Positions 37,945 to 47,824 of a stretch of 64,000 bases of DNA are shown here, piece by piece. The DNA comes from Clavulina sp. PMI_390. Taxonomy: Eukaryota; Basidiomycota; Agaricomycetes; Cantharellales; Hydnaceae. The notes under the pieces were generated by a model, which did not search any database, was not told where the DNA came from, and saw only the letters and a list, made by a program, of their open reading frames with translations. The stretch is from positions 515,573 through 579,572 of the forward strand of contig WIDE01000009.1 in NCBI GenBank assembly GCA_015039315.1, in the 5' to 3' direction. Every line of letters starts with the position of its first letter. Position 1 is the stretch's first letter. The position numbers were made by a program, and so were the translations under genes.

Positions 37945-39075
37945 ATGTTCGCCGCAATCATCTCCGCTCTTGCCCTCTCCGCCCTCGCTCCCAGCGTGGC
38001 TGCTGCTCCTTCGCATGGTGCTGTTCGCCCCCACGCGCACCGCTCCGTGGCCGCTCAAGTCCAGGAGCGCGGGTACGCTCAGGACTCGGATCTTCTTGAG
38101 CCCTATGCTACCTACGCCGAGCGCTACCAGCTCTTCGACTGCGAGGACAAGCACAACACTACCTTCTGGGATGGTCAGTAAAATTTTCCTTCCCCTGAAT
38201 AGCAACGGATTGCCAAGCCCTCTCCTCTGACACATCGCTTCTTGGCGCATCGCCTTTGTTTTTTTTTCACGTCAACCCCCGTCTCCCCGCATGTAACCAT
38301 CACGTAATCATTACAGGCTGCTGCCACCCTCTCCTCGCTGACGAGAGCGAGAGCAACCTTCCCGATTCTTGCTGGGCCAATGTCACCGATTGCTCCGAGA
38401 CCACCTCCAGCGCTGTCCCCACCAGCACCTCTGTTGCGATTACCACCACCGAGGTTAAGGTGAACACAGTCAAGCCTACTACCTCGGCAGAGCCCACCAC
38501 CACCAAGGCCGAGCCTACCACGTCTACCCACAAGACCACTGCCCCTGCGACTACCACCACCTCGTCTGGCAGCGGTGGTTCGTGGCGCACTGGTGGTTTC
38601 GGTACTTACTTCTACCAGGAGGGTAATGCCGGGTGAGTAAACGGCAGAAGTGTTACCAGTCGAGGAGTCTTTGGGACTGATTCTCTACTCTTTGATAGCG
38701 CGTGCGGTAACAAGAACTCGGACAGCGCTAAGATCGTGGCTATTGACATTGCTTACTACGGCAACACCGGTGAAGTGTCGTCGTACTGCGGCAAGAAGGT
38801 CCGCATCGTCAACACCGATAACGGCAAGACCGTCGATGCCGAGATCGCAGGTATGTCACCTTCATAGTATATCAATCACGCATAAACTCACCATGCCTTC
38901 TAGATGTCTGCCCTACTTGCAAGAACGACAACTGTCTCGACATGAGCCTTGGGACATTCGAGGCTCTGTCCGAGTTGTCCGTTGGCATGGTAAGCTCAAC
39001 CAGAAATGAATTTTTGCACACTCTCATCGTGATCTTCCCATCTAGTTCCCTATCAAGTACCAGCTGTTGGATTAG
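37945..39075 (+). CDS. Secreted double-psi beta-barrel (expansin/RlpA-like) protein
   Basis: Five exons (37945-38173, 38317-38632, 38699-38850, 38904-38989, 39046-39075) give 270 residues. A clear signal peptide (MFAAIISALALSALAPSVAA) is followed by a short polar region with three cysteines (…LFDCED…, GCCHPLLADE) and a Thr/Ser/Pro-rich linker of about 60 residues, likely O-glycosylated. The C-terminal domain reads GFGTYFYQEGNAGACGN, then IVAIDIAYYG, CGKKVRIVNTDNGKTVDAEI, ADVCPTCKNDNCLDMSLGTF and ends MFPIKYQLLD. Its cysteines, the ACG-type motif and the DLS-like DMSLGTFEAL helix match the expansin/barwin-like fold found in fungal secreted proteins related to expansins, loosenins and plant-pathogen effectors. 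Catalysis is not implied; such proteins generally bind or loosen polysaccharides. Confidence 0.9.
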
Positions 39076-39830
39076 ACCCACCACCCGGGCATTCCTCATC
39101 CTTCAATATCCTGTCTCTGTCTCTCCTCTGGCTCTCCTTTCTCTTGTTGACTGGCCGGCGCGTGTCGCTTCCCCTCAACCCATACCCTGTCTTGTTGATC
39201 CCCAGCCATACGATTTCTCCAAGTTACGTATGTTGACATACGTAATCCCTCAACTTCTTCGGGTGCATCGCATCTGAAGCCCTTTTACCAAATTTCGTAT
39301 GCGATTGGCTTGGCATTTGTTTTCCTTTGTGCTTGATCTGTCGTACTTTTATTCTCTCCTTCTCTTGTTATGTCGCTCGTGCATTCACCATCATCCTCTC
39401 CGGCTCTCTTCACTCTTTTCCCTGCGTCGCATTTTCTCCATCGGACAACAATTCGATTAATACCCTGGTCGCAATTCCCCGGAAAAAAATGCTGCGGATC
39501 CCTTACTCCCCAAGAGAGTGCCAAGAGTGCTGCGGGGCTTGTTCTTTTCTTCTCCGGATGAATGGTTGTGCACCTGCCTCATCGCAGGCCGGCGGGAGGG
39601 TAGTCAAGGTGTTACAGTTTTCATTGCGCAGTCGCGTTTCTTTTTCTGCTCCATCATCATTTTTCATTTCCCTTTTTTCCTCCGTCCTATTCTGGAATGC
39701 ATTCGGCCATTCTTTCTCTCTCTCTATTGTCGTATACTACCCCTGTGCTGGTTCCAATCAGGCTGTTGTGTCTTTTTACGTCCTGTCTCCTCATGATCAA
39801 TGAAACTGTGTTTCATTCCCCTCCATACTG
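39076..39830 (+). other. Pyrimidine-rich non-coding stretch before the assembly gap
   Basis: The plus strand is dominated by C and T for about 750 bases after the DPBB stop. The first part is likely 3' UTR. The pyrimidine-rich remainder could be a promoter or leader of a gene hidden in the gap, but no coding start is visible. Confidence 0.4.
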
Positions 39831-40213
39831 NNNNNNNNNNNNNNNNNNNNNNNNNNNNNNNNNNNNNNNNNNNNNNNNNNNNNNNNNNNNNNNNNNNNNN
39901 NNNNNNNNNNNNNNNNNNNNNNNNNNNNNNNNNNNNNNNNNNNNNNNNNNNNNNNNNNNNNNNNNNNNNNNNNNNNNNNNNNNNNNNNNNNNNNNNNNNN
40001 NNNNNNNNNNNNNNNNNNNNNNNNNNNNNNNNNNNNNNNNNNNNNNNNNNNNNNNNNNNNNNNNNNNNNNNNNNNNNNNNNNNNNNNNNNNNNNNNNNNN
40101 NNNNNNNNNNNNNNNNNNNNNNNNNNNNNNNNNNNNNNNNNNNNNNNNNNNNNNNNNNNNNNNNNNNNNNNNNNNNNNNNNNNNNNNNNNNNNNNNNNNN
40201 NNNNNNNNNNNNN
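39831..40213. other. Assembly gap (383 N)
   Basis: A run of N. The right flank begins with a GT dinucleotide repeat, so a simple repeat may have caused the gap. Confidence 1.
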
Positions 40214-41289
40214 GTGTGTGTGCCATGTGTGTGTCCGGTTGGTAGGGAAGCAAGACGCGCAAAAGCGGTGGAGCGAGCGGCTAACACGGTTCCGTTTGTG
40301 TGGAGTCATCGCCTGTCAAGCTATTATTCCTCCTGGATGTACGTCAAACAATATCCGCCGGATTACCATGTCAATATCGCGATCCACGAACAAAGGTACG
40401 GACGACGAGGTGGAGCGAACGACAGGTCGCCGTCGGAGGATCGTATTGGGCAAACAAGGAACGGAACATTCGATCAAGTACCCAGTTCCGCGCGGGCCTT
40501 GCAGGGATAGACGGTCGGCGCCCATGTCTCTCAGGTCGCAAGTGAACTCCCCTTGTGTCGGGCGCGAGGAATCTTGTTTGTATGTTACGTCCAATGTTGG
40601 CTGCTGCGGAACGACCACGCCACACAAAACGCGCCGGACGACCATGAATATGCGTAATTGAGAAATCGGAGGATTTACAGGGACAACGGCACGCTATTTC
40701 AAGCTTATTTTATTCATAGTTGATCAATATCAATCAGGAGCGGGTTCAGGGTGTTCCGGCATGACGTCGACCGACTCTGTCCAGCCCAGTCGTAAAGGGA
40801 TGTGTCAAGGACCCTTGACGCCTGCCGCGACGGTCTGCCGAGTAGTTCATGGGCTGGGCACCTCCTGTCTGCCAAGTAAATTAGTAAATGCACCTTGGCA
40901 ACGTTAATGGGACGTCGCCAGTAGATCAAGGTTTTTGGTCATCAATAGAGAAAATGTTCAGTTTTGGCACTGCCGAAGGCTCTGCAGGTCGACAGCACAT
41001 TACAAGGACTGAACAGGAACAGAGTGAACTAGGAAAGACGTAATAGGCTAGGTGGCGGCAACAGGTGCGTGGCCGGGCGCCAAGAGATCAGGCTGGGATT
41101 TATGGTTTTGACCCGCGCGTCCATGCCAGTCACAGGAAAAAAGAATTGAGGGCAAAACACCTCTGTGATCATGTCAAACCGCCATCACTGAAACATAATC
41201 ATTCACTCAAATCTCCCAAGAGGCGGCCACGGAGGGATACACGTTAACGGGCAGCGGCTGCGGACTTGATTGTGGACCCCCCAGCATTC
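40214..41289. other. Intergenic, no gene supported
   Basis: Apart from the GT repeat beside the gap, nothing coding was recognised. Open frames are short and without motif. A short palindrome at 40804-40819 is noted but not interpreted. Confidence 0.45.
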
Positions 41290-42228
41290 TCACAGAGAAG
41301 CGCTGGGGAACACTGCCTTGAAGAAGGCGTTGGAGTATCGCACGCATTGTTCGTACGTAGTCTCGAAGCCACTCTGATAATAGGACGTAGTTAATATGCG
41401 GGTGGCCGTTACTGAGAGCCACAAGCGAATCACTCACAATGCCTCCATAGTAGGGATCCTGGATCGGTTTGTTATCGTCAAACGAGCCGAAAAGCACCAC
41501 TGTCAATTATTTGGCGCGGATTCATCAGCTGAATGTCACTAGCACAGGTCAATTATCAGCACACCTTTCGCCTTGGAATCAGCCGGCGCCATTCGCTTCA
41601 GATTGGCGAGGTTCTGAGTAGATAAACCCTTGAGTCCGCCCCTTTCTTGATGTCGAGAAGAACAGGACACAAGATGAACTGACCTGCTGATCTGACGCCA
41701 TAATCCAATCGAATGTATCGAAGTCTTCAGTTGTCACTGCTCGGGCAAGATGATCGATGGGAACCCCATGCTAATACCCCATGAGCCGACGTTGTGAGCT
41801 GACATGGAAGAGCACATATGAGTTAGTCGGCGAACCTTTTTGCATGTAGCAGTGGTCCTAGGACGGGCGCGCGAAGTGACCACGATTCAATTGAAGACAT
41901 CGCGGATTAGGCTGATCATAACTGACCTCTCATCTGGCTCCTCTCCAACGTGATATGCGGCAGTACCCTATTGTCCCTCAAATGAGGAATTTTCCAATGA
42001 TCCAGAAAAGCTAGCTTACTGCGCTGTCAACGAATACATCCAAGCCTTTCTTTTTGGCTTCGTGCGCCATCACCGCATGACCCTGTGTCGATAACACATA
42101 TGAATTTGCTGTTTATGGCGTAGAAGTGACGCTAGCTTGGTAGATCGCAGATGCAGACTTGCCATCGGACTCCGGCAAATATTGCCGAGGCAGACAACGA
42201 GCACTCGGGTATTGGCGTTCGTAGACAT
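41290..42228 (-). CDS. Low-molecular-weight protein tyrosine phosphatase
   Basis: Eight exons (42163-42228, 42020-42082, 41927-41967, 41836-41857, 41684-41770, 41565-41613, 41438-41499, 41290-41373) give 157 residues, the usual length of the family. The catalytic loop VCLGNICRSP (C-x5-R) is at residues 12-21, with the nucleophilic cysteine at 13. The rest aligns well: GHAVMAHEAKKKGLDVFVDS, AGTAAYHVGEEPDERTTATC, HGVPIDHLARAV, DFDTFDWIMASDQQNLANLK and VVLFGSFDDN. PIQDPYYGG carries the general-acid aspartate, and the conserved ETTYEQCVRYSNAFF helix follows. The enzyme removes phosphate from phosphotyrosine in cytosolic proteins. The first intron (42083-42162) reads GCAAGT at its donor; only a GC-AG junction keeps both the frame and the CRSPMGHAV order. 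Confidence 0.95.
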
Positions 42229-42584
42229 TGGAGATGGGTACAACTATCGCAGATAGCACTCAGATGCAGCTCAAAGTAAGCTTGAACAACAGCCTCACGA
42301 TATGGGTAAAGCACCCAAGCAGTCAAGTCTAGTGGGATCGTCAAGTTGAAGATATCGCGGAGTCGGCGCAAATAACACCAAAGTACCTCCACATTCATCA
42401 TGCCGCCAAAATCAGTTTGTGTGGACACAAGAAGCAGAGCATTAATATTTAAGAGCAGAGGAGGCCACTAAGGAGAGTTGTAAATAGCAGTCTATCGGGA
42501 GGAGAGGCGGCTTCTTGCATTCCAGAAAATCTAAATTCCTACTACTAGCACTAACCTCTATTACATCCTAGCAACGAAATTTAA
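42229..42584. other. Intergenic between phosphatase start and SDR stop
   Basis: About 350 bases with no feature other than the expected promoter of the phosphatase gene and the 3' UTR of the SDR gene. A 98-residue minus-strand frame overlapping the phosphatase exon has no motif. Confidence 0.45.
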
Positions 42585-43764
42585 TCACTTAACATTATAC
42601 TTCTTCCTTGCACCACGCTCAACGGCTGAAGGGACGATCCAATACAGCGCATGTGCAAATTGATACCAGCTTGGCATCCACACGGTGCGATCCCCATGGT
42701 CTGCAGCTTCGATGCACCTCAAGGCAACCTTGGAGCGGCTGAGCTTCTTGCTGAGAGTGCTATTGGAGTCCTGGTCACCATATGTGACTGGAGTAGAGAC
42801 TGCTGGAACGTCCACTGCAGAAGCTCTGAAGTCGCCTTCGATTGTTCCTGGTAGAACGATGGAAAAGGTAATTCGAGGGTGCTCGATGGCGAGAGCTTGG
42901 TAGAAGAGGAGGGAAGATGCCTTGGTCGCAGCATATAAAGCTCGACTGGGGGCTGGGATCACTGCCGCGACGGATGACAACAGTAGAATTGCAGGATTCG
43001 AAGACGAAGATTCCATCATGGGGAGCTGAGAGGGTGGCAAGGAAGGTCAGGGCTGAAAATAAATCGGGATGTTTGGTGGTGTCACACTCACGAAAGCAGC
43101 AGCAGCCACCAGTGGTGCAACAAGATTCCCATCAGCAGCGGCAGTGGCTATCTCTCTAGCTCGCTGTAAGTCTGCCACTCCTGGTTTTGAGCTTTTGACG
43201 CTGTCCATGAACAAACGAACGGCCGAAACTCCAGCGGTGATAACGAGAGTATCCAGCCCGTTCCAATCTAGGGCATATATGCATGAGGTGAAGTGCCGAG
43301 TGCCATGAAGAGGATGACTCACGATCTTCAATGGCTTGGCGAGCGCGCGCAGCACTCTCCGGAGCAGCAAAATCCGCCGTTATCGCAAGGTAGCGAGTCT
43401 CAAACTTGTTGGTAGTAGAGTTGGTGAACCCCCACGATTTCTCTGCACTGGCTTGACGCTCCTCAAGCACGTCGGCAGCATCCGCTGAGGAAACAGGGGC
43501 CGCGGAGACACATTCGTCAAGAACAGCGCCTAGTTGATCGGACCTCCTCCCTATGATGGCAACACGAGCCCCACGCTTCGTATACTGGAGGGCGATCTCA
43601 CGGCCAACCCCACTGGAAGCTCCGACAATGAGGACACGTTCTGAGGAGTAAGAGATAGCTTTGCGACGGGATGATGCCTTCGCCGCTCTTAAATATTTGG
43701 CCCTTAGCCTAGAGAACGCGACGAGTACTGCGAGGACACTTGTCAAGATGGAGAGTGCATGCAT
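42585..43764 (-). CDS. Membrane-anchored short-chain dehydrogenase/reductase
   Basis: Three exons (43323-43764, 43092-43267, 42585-43025) give 352 residues. The N-terminus (MHALSILTSVLAVLVAFSRL) is a hydrophobic anchor followed by basic residues, typical of ER-bound classical SDRs. The cofactor motif is VLIVGASSGVGREIALQY, followed by VAIIGRRSDQL. An insertion of about 35 residues (ECVSAAPVSSADAADVLEER and following) separates early strands. Later elements are GLDTLVITAGVSAV (the NNAG position), AILLLSSVAAVIPAPSRALY with the catalytic serine, and YAATKASSLLFYQALAIEH with catalytic Tyr and Lys, then FSIVLPGTIEGDF. This architecture resembles DHRS7- or 3-ketosphinganine-reductase-like enzymes. 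The substrate is undecided. The start codon at 43764 is 62 bases from the start of the divergent macro-domain gene. Confidence 0.9.
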
Positions 43765-43826
43765 GGCTGTCAATCAGCCTCGAGATCAACAATGGGTTTG
43801 TGGTAAACATCCCTCGACTGACCAAC
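43765..43826. promoter_or_regulatory. 62-bp divergent intergenic region between SDR and macro-domain genes
   Basis: The two start codons face away from each other and are separated by only 62 bases, so leaders or promoter elements must overlap the neighbouring coding sequence or be shared. No TATA box is obvious. Confidence 0.6.
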
Positions 43827-44994
43827 ATGACGACCCGAGCGATCTCTGAAATCCAAACTCTGGCAGAGGATTATGCCGCCACGAAACAAGTTGCCCCAAG
43901 TGGGGCCAAACTATGCAATCCTGCTCTTTTGTCCAAGGTCTCGCTTTGGTGTGTGCTTCAAGCTTAGCTTGATGCTGTGTACATCCGCGAAATGCTTTCC
44001 TAACCATATGTGACCATGCATTGCTAAATGATTCAGGCAAGGTGACATTACCAAGTTGAAAACAGACGCTATTGTAAATGCCGCGAATAGTCGTCTTCTT
44101 GGTGCGTTGATCTCTGCTGAGCGAGCTTTCATAGCACTCACATTACCTTTGTCGTGTGTAGGGGGCGGGGGAGGTTCGTTATATCCTAGAGCTGCTGCGA
44201 GCCAGAATAACTAAACCTCGGAGGCTCCCTCAGTTGACGGCGCAATCCACCGTGCTGCTGGACCTCAGTTACTCGCAGAATGTAGGTGCATGGCCATCCT
44301 TATTCAAAGCTCAATATGACGCCTGACATACGCGCGTCTGCTCTCAGGCCGCGGTCTTAATGGTGCGAATACCGGAGAATGTAAGATTACGCTGGGGTAT
44401 CGTTTACCTGCGTGAGTTCTCTGGATCAATTCAACTTATTCTCTCTTACGCTTCTCCAACAAACCAGCAAGCACGTAATACACGCGGTCGGGCCGATCTA
44501 TACAAAATACGAGGAGGGCGAGAATGCAAACCTGCTAGGAGCATGTTATCGTGAGAGCTTGAAGCTGGCCTCAAAGAACAATCTGAAGACCATCGTCAGT
44601 ACCCTCGTTATAGTAATCAATAGATTTCCACTCAGACAAATTGGCTTTTTAGGCATTCCCTTCTATCTCAACTGGGATATATGGCTACCCAATCCGAGCC
44701 GCCACTCATGTCGCCGTTTCACAGACTCTCCAGTTTCTAGAGTCGGCGGAGGGCGCAAGCGTATGTCCAGTTGGTTCCGTGCGCCGACTCTCTTATCTCT
44801 GATCCGAATATTTGTTGCAGATTGAACGTGTGGTCTTTGTAACATTCTCGGACGAAGACTTCCTGGTTTATCAGTGCGTTTACGTCTCCCGTTCAGCCTG
44901 TCATAATCTCACATATCACATTAGGGACATACTACCTTCATATTTCACGCCAGTTCCGCCCCCTCCCCCATACTCAGAAGAATCGGAGGAATGA
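43827..44994 (+). CDS. Macro-domain (ADP-ribose-binding) protein
   Basis: Nine exons (43827-43948, 44037-44101, 44162-44173, 44234-44281, 44348-44411, 44468-44594, 44653-44760, 44821-44873, 44925-44994) give 222 residues. The macro fold is complete: LLSKVSLWQGDITKLKTDAI, then [23 protein letters not shown], followed by PQLLAECRGLNG and GECKITLGYRLPAKHVIHAV. Later come YRESLKLASKNNLKTIAFPS with ISTGIYGYPIRAATHVAV, and IERVVFVTFSDEDFLVYQDI. Asn of VNAAN and the Gly-rich loop, encoded in part by a 12-nt exon, form the ADP-ribose pocket; ISTGIYGYP binds the distal ribose and phosphate. This is the MacroD/Af1521-like group that hydrolyses O-acetyl-ADP-ribose or removes mono-ADP-ribose from proteins. 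A Pro-rich end (PVPPPPPYSEESEE) contains a PPPY-type WW ligand. No targeting signal is seen. Confidence 0.95.
44162..44173 (+). other. 12-nt microexon of the macro-domain gene
   Basis: The exon GGGGCGGGGGAG is bounded by acceptor TGTGTAG and donor GTTCG. Together with flanking bases it encodes the Gly-Gly-Gly-Gly-Val loop of the ADP-ribose pocket and restores the frame between ...SRLL and [10 protein letters not shown]. Confidence 0.85.
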
Positions 44995-45157
44995 ACATCA
45001 CCAACCTCTTTCCGCCAACTTCTTTGGCATCTGGACTATCTCACACAACAATCATATTTGGACCACTGAGGACCCCAACTAGGCGGGATCCATTCTTGCA
45101 CTAACAATGTGTCAATAACTTGTCTTTGTTCCATAGCTTCTCAATCGTATCTTGGCT

Positions 45158-46126
45158 TCAGGTGGCGTACTGTTCACAAGGATTGATGAGGTTCTCAGAA
45201 AAGCTTCTCACTGCCATAACACCCTGCAAGAGCCGGTTAGGTCCCCAACCTTGAAGCTGCCGCCCATGATTTGCACACTCACGTAGATATTTGAGAAAGC
45301 CAAGGGGGAGCCTTTAACCGGTGGGGATCCCATGGATACGTTGGCGACCACCAGAGTGGATGAGGCTTGAATGGTCTCAATATGCTTGCAACAAGCGTTT
45401 CGTCAGCAAGATTGTTTAGATTTCCCTTCTTTTTACCACGTACCTGGAAGCAGAATGGGTTCAAGGCGCCGAAAATAGGCATATTGGAAAGGGTACTGTA
45501 GGCGGCTAGTGGCCACGGTGACTCGGTGCTGGCTGGCACTGAACTCATGTGCACATAACCACCCAGGACGCCGACGGCATCAAACTTGAAAAATCCGTCT
45601 TTCACGTAAACGGCATTTTGGGTACCCATCGGAGGATTGATAACAGATAAGACTGAGATGAGACCTGCTCCAGCAGGGAATGCGGCGAATCCCGCAAGAC
45701 TATCCACTAAAACGTCAGGAACATATGAGAATGAAGTCTTTCCATCGCTCAGGTGATCGACGAAGGGGATGTGGAGTCTTGCTTGGGAGAAGACGAGAAG
45801 ATCAAGCGAAAGTGTGATGTTGAAGTCTTGTCCCAGAACGAGGACCAAGGCTGGAGATATAACGGGTGTTGAACTATCGAAATGTCTTCGGTTGATATGT
45901 AAGGCACTCACGATGCTGGCCTGATGGGAAATTTGGTAGGATGCTGGAGTCGACGGGGAGCAGACTGTAATTGCCGGGAATCAAGCTCCGGGCGACGATG
46001 TCGTCGACTGGGATGATCAGAACCTAAGAGAGAGCGGTTAGGCGCAAATAGGCAGAATCTCACTTCAGAGCCCTATGCGTCGGTTGGAGTAGACCCTACC
46101 GTATTGTTGGCAGTCCCGGTGACAGT
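45158..46126 (-). CDS. Acetoacetate-decarboxylase-like family protein, copy A (function unassigned; 5' end unresolved)
   Basis: Exons read on the minus strand begin at 46126 with TVTGTANNT, then VLIIPVDDIVARSLIPGNYS leading to LLPVDSSILPNFPSGQH. These are followed by ALVLVLGQDFNITLSLDLLV, FSQARLHIPFVDHLSDGKTS and FPAGAGLISVLSVINPP. Later exons give SVPASTESPWPLAAYSTLSN, then HIETIQASSTLVVANVSMGS, and finish GVMAVRSFSENLINPCEQYA at 45158. The LLP(V/I)D...P element and the FSQARL...DGKT block recall the beta-barrel of acetoacetate decarboxylase-like proteins, but I see no diagnostic catalytic lysine context, so the family call is tentative. Copy B next to it has the same exon plan and about 40-50 percent similar residues. 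No start codon upstream of TVTGTANNT joins in frame, so a short first exon is missing. Confidence 0.6.
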
Positions 46127-46440
46127 CTATGTTCAACATGAATGAGGAGAGGCTTCTCACGTCATGGAGTGGGAATTCGTCTCACAAGCAAGGCCGAAGC
46201 TTGAAAGCTTAGGAAAAGGAAAGCAGAAAGAAATGCTATTAGCATCATTCTGGTAGCTCCTTTTGATAAAGTGGTAGAGCAGAGAAAAGGTGGATCGCTC
46301 ATGATCGCTGACAAGCCTGGGAAATACTATATGGGCAGGTATAGATAACAGAATGAGCCTAACTATCAAGACTTCAAAGGCGCAAAGAAATATTCGGGAA
46401 CTGGTCAAGTTGCATTAACGCGTTGGCGTTTAGAGGTAGT

Positions 46441-47424
46441 TCAGGTTGCGTAGGTAGCGCAATCATTTAACAAATCCTCCTCAAAATATCGCAATGCCAT
46501 CACTCCCTGTGAGCCGTGATGTAGGAGTCTTGTTAGTTTCTTGGCACAGTGAATATGTATCAATGAAGCAATATGGCTCACATAAACGCTGCTCATCTGG
46601 AATGAATTGCTGTACAAAGGAGGAGAGCCCAGAGCGACGGTTCCTTGGACGAAAGTCGAGGTCCCCGTGATTGACTCGATATGCTAGACACAGTCATAAA
46701 CGTCAAAAATCAATGGCTGTCTGGTAGCTGCAGGAAAACTCACATGATAACAGAGCGGAGTTACATTTCCAAAAGCAGGAAGATTGGCGAGCGTGGCGTA
46801 TGAGGCAAGAGGCCACGGGCTGGTATTAGAGGGGGATATCTCGAGGTGAACGTAGCCCGGCGAAAGCATGCCATCTGCGGTGAACAGTAGTGATCCTGAT
46901 GAAGCTATGACTGCACTGTGGGTACCCTCGGCTGGCTGGATGGTTGATAGGACAGCAGGAACAGCAGTACCGATTGGGAGAGCGGCCCAAATCGCTAGGT
47001 TGTCGGTGAGATAGTAGGTGATAAATGAAAATGGGGTTTTGCCATCTCCAAGTCGGTCAACATATGGGACTTGGAGCCTGGCTTGAGAGAAGAACACATA
47101 ATCAGGGGCGAGCGAGACGTTGAACTCCTGACCAGCGATCAGAATCAGCGCTAAATTTGAGGCATGTATGAGAGCGATTCATACTTGACGGCCAAAAGGA
47201 AAAATTATCACAACGTACGATGACTGTCTTCAGGTAAACCTGGAAGAAGATTTTGATCGATGGGCAGTAATTGGTACTGCGAGGGGACCAGCGATTGGGC
47301 GAATGCCTTGTTTACGGGAATGATCAGGACCTAAGTTGGGATAGACAGTGATGAAGTGGGGAACTCAGAACTGAGAACAACGGGACACCATCCTGACCGT
47401 GTCGTTGGCAGTTCCTGTCACCTT
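46441..47424 (-). CDS. Acetoacetate-decarboxylase-like family protein, copy B (tandem paralogue; 5' end unresolved)
   Basis: Paralogue of the neighbouring gene in the same orientation. The exon plan is the same: KVTGTANDT, then VLIIPVNKAFAQSLVPSQYQ with LLPIDQNLLPGLPEDSH, ALILIAGQEFNVSLAPDYVF, FFSQARLQVPYVDRLGDGKT and LPIGTAVPAVLSTIQPAEGT. Further exons give ISPSNTSPWPLASYATLANL, then HIESITGTSTFVQGTVALGS and the final exon GVMALRYFEEDLLNDCATYA ending at 46441. Introns fall at matching positions in both copies. A single-copy ancestor duplicated in tandem is the simplest reading. Secretion or cofactors cannot be judged because the first exon was not found. Confidence 0.6.
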
Positions 47425-47824
47425 CTATAGAGGAAGTGGTCAACCATTGTTTGGCTATAGAGATGATTCACCAGCGCACCACCAAAGCGTTGCTCCCCAC
47501 AACGAAGGAAAATAAGGAAAGGAATCTGAAGAGGAGCATTGTTAAGTCTCAATTCCCAGCAAGGCTGCTTGCGGGCAGTCAAAAGCGGAAACGTGTAAAC
47601 AACTTGACAACCCTGAGAATCGACTGGTCCCTCGAACAGGGTTTTGACTGATTCTGAGCAAGTGATAGCAAGAAAGATAATTGGCGGACGAAAATTCGCA
47701 TACAGGTTTATAGATATTGGTCTAGAGAATCGTCCGGAAAACTGTTCTTGATGTATGTAGAGATGTCTGCACGAGGCGTAGCATCAGTCCAGCCGTCAGC
47801 TTGCGTTCCTAGACGGATGACCGT

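Noticed and set aside
39697..40510. Open frames crossing the N run
   Set aside because: Produced by translating unknown bases; not evidence of coding.
40804..40819. 16-base near-perfect palindrome (GTCAAGG-AC-CCTTGAC)
   Set aside because: Arms of seven bases are expected by chance several times in 64 kb; no neighbouring gene or second copy gives it meaning.
43911..44141. 76-residue minus-strand frame with a hydrophobic segment upstream of the SDR, considered as an alternative first exon
   Set aside because: It overlaps the opposite-strand macro-domain exons and no splice junction to the SDR keeps the frame; the ATG at 43764 already supplies the membrane anchor.
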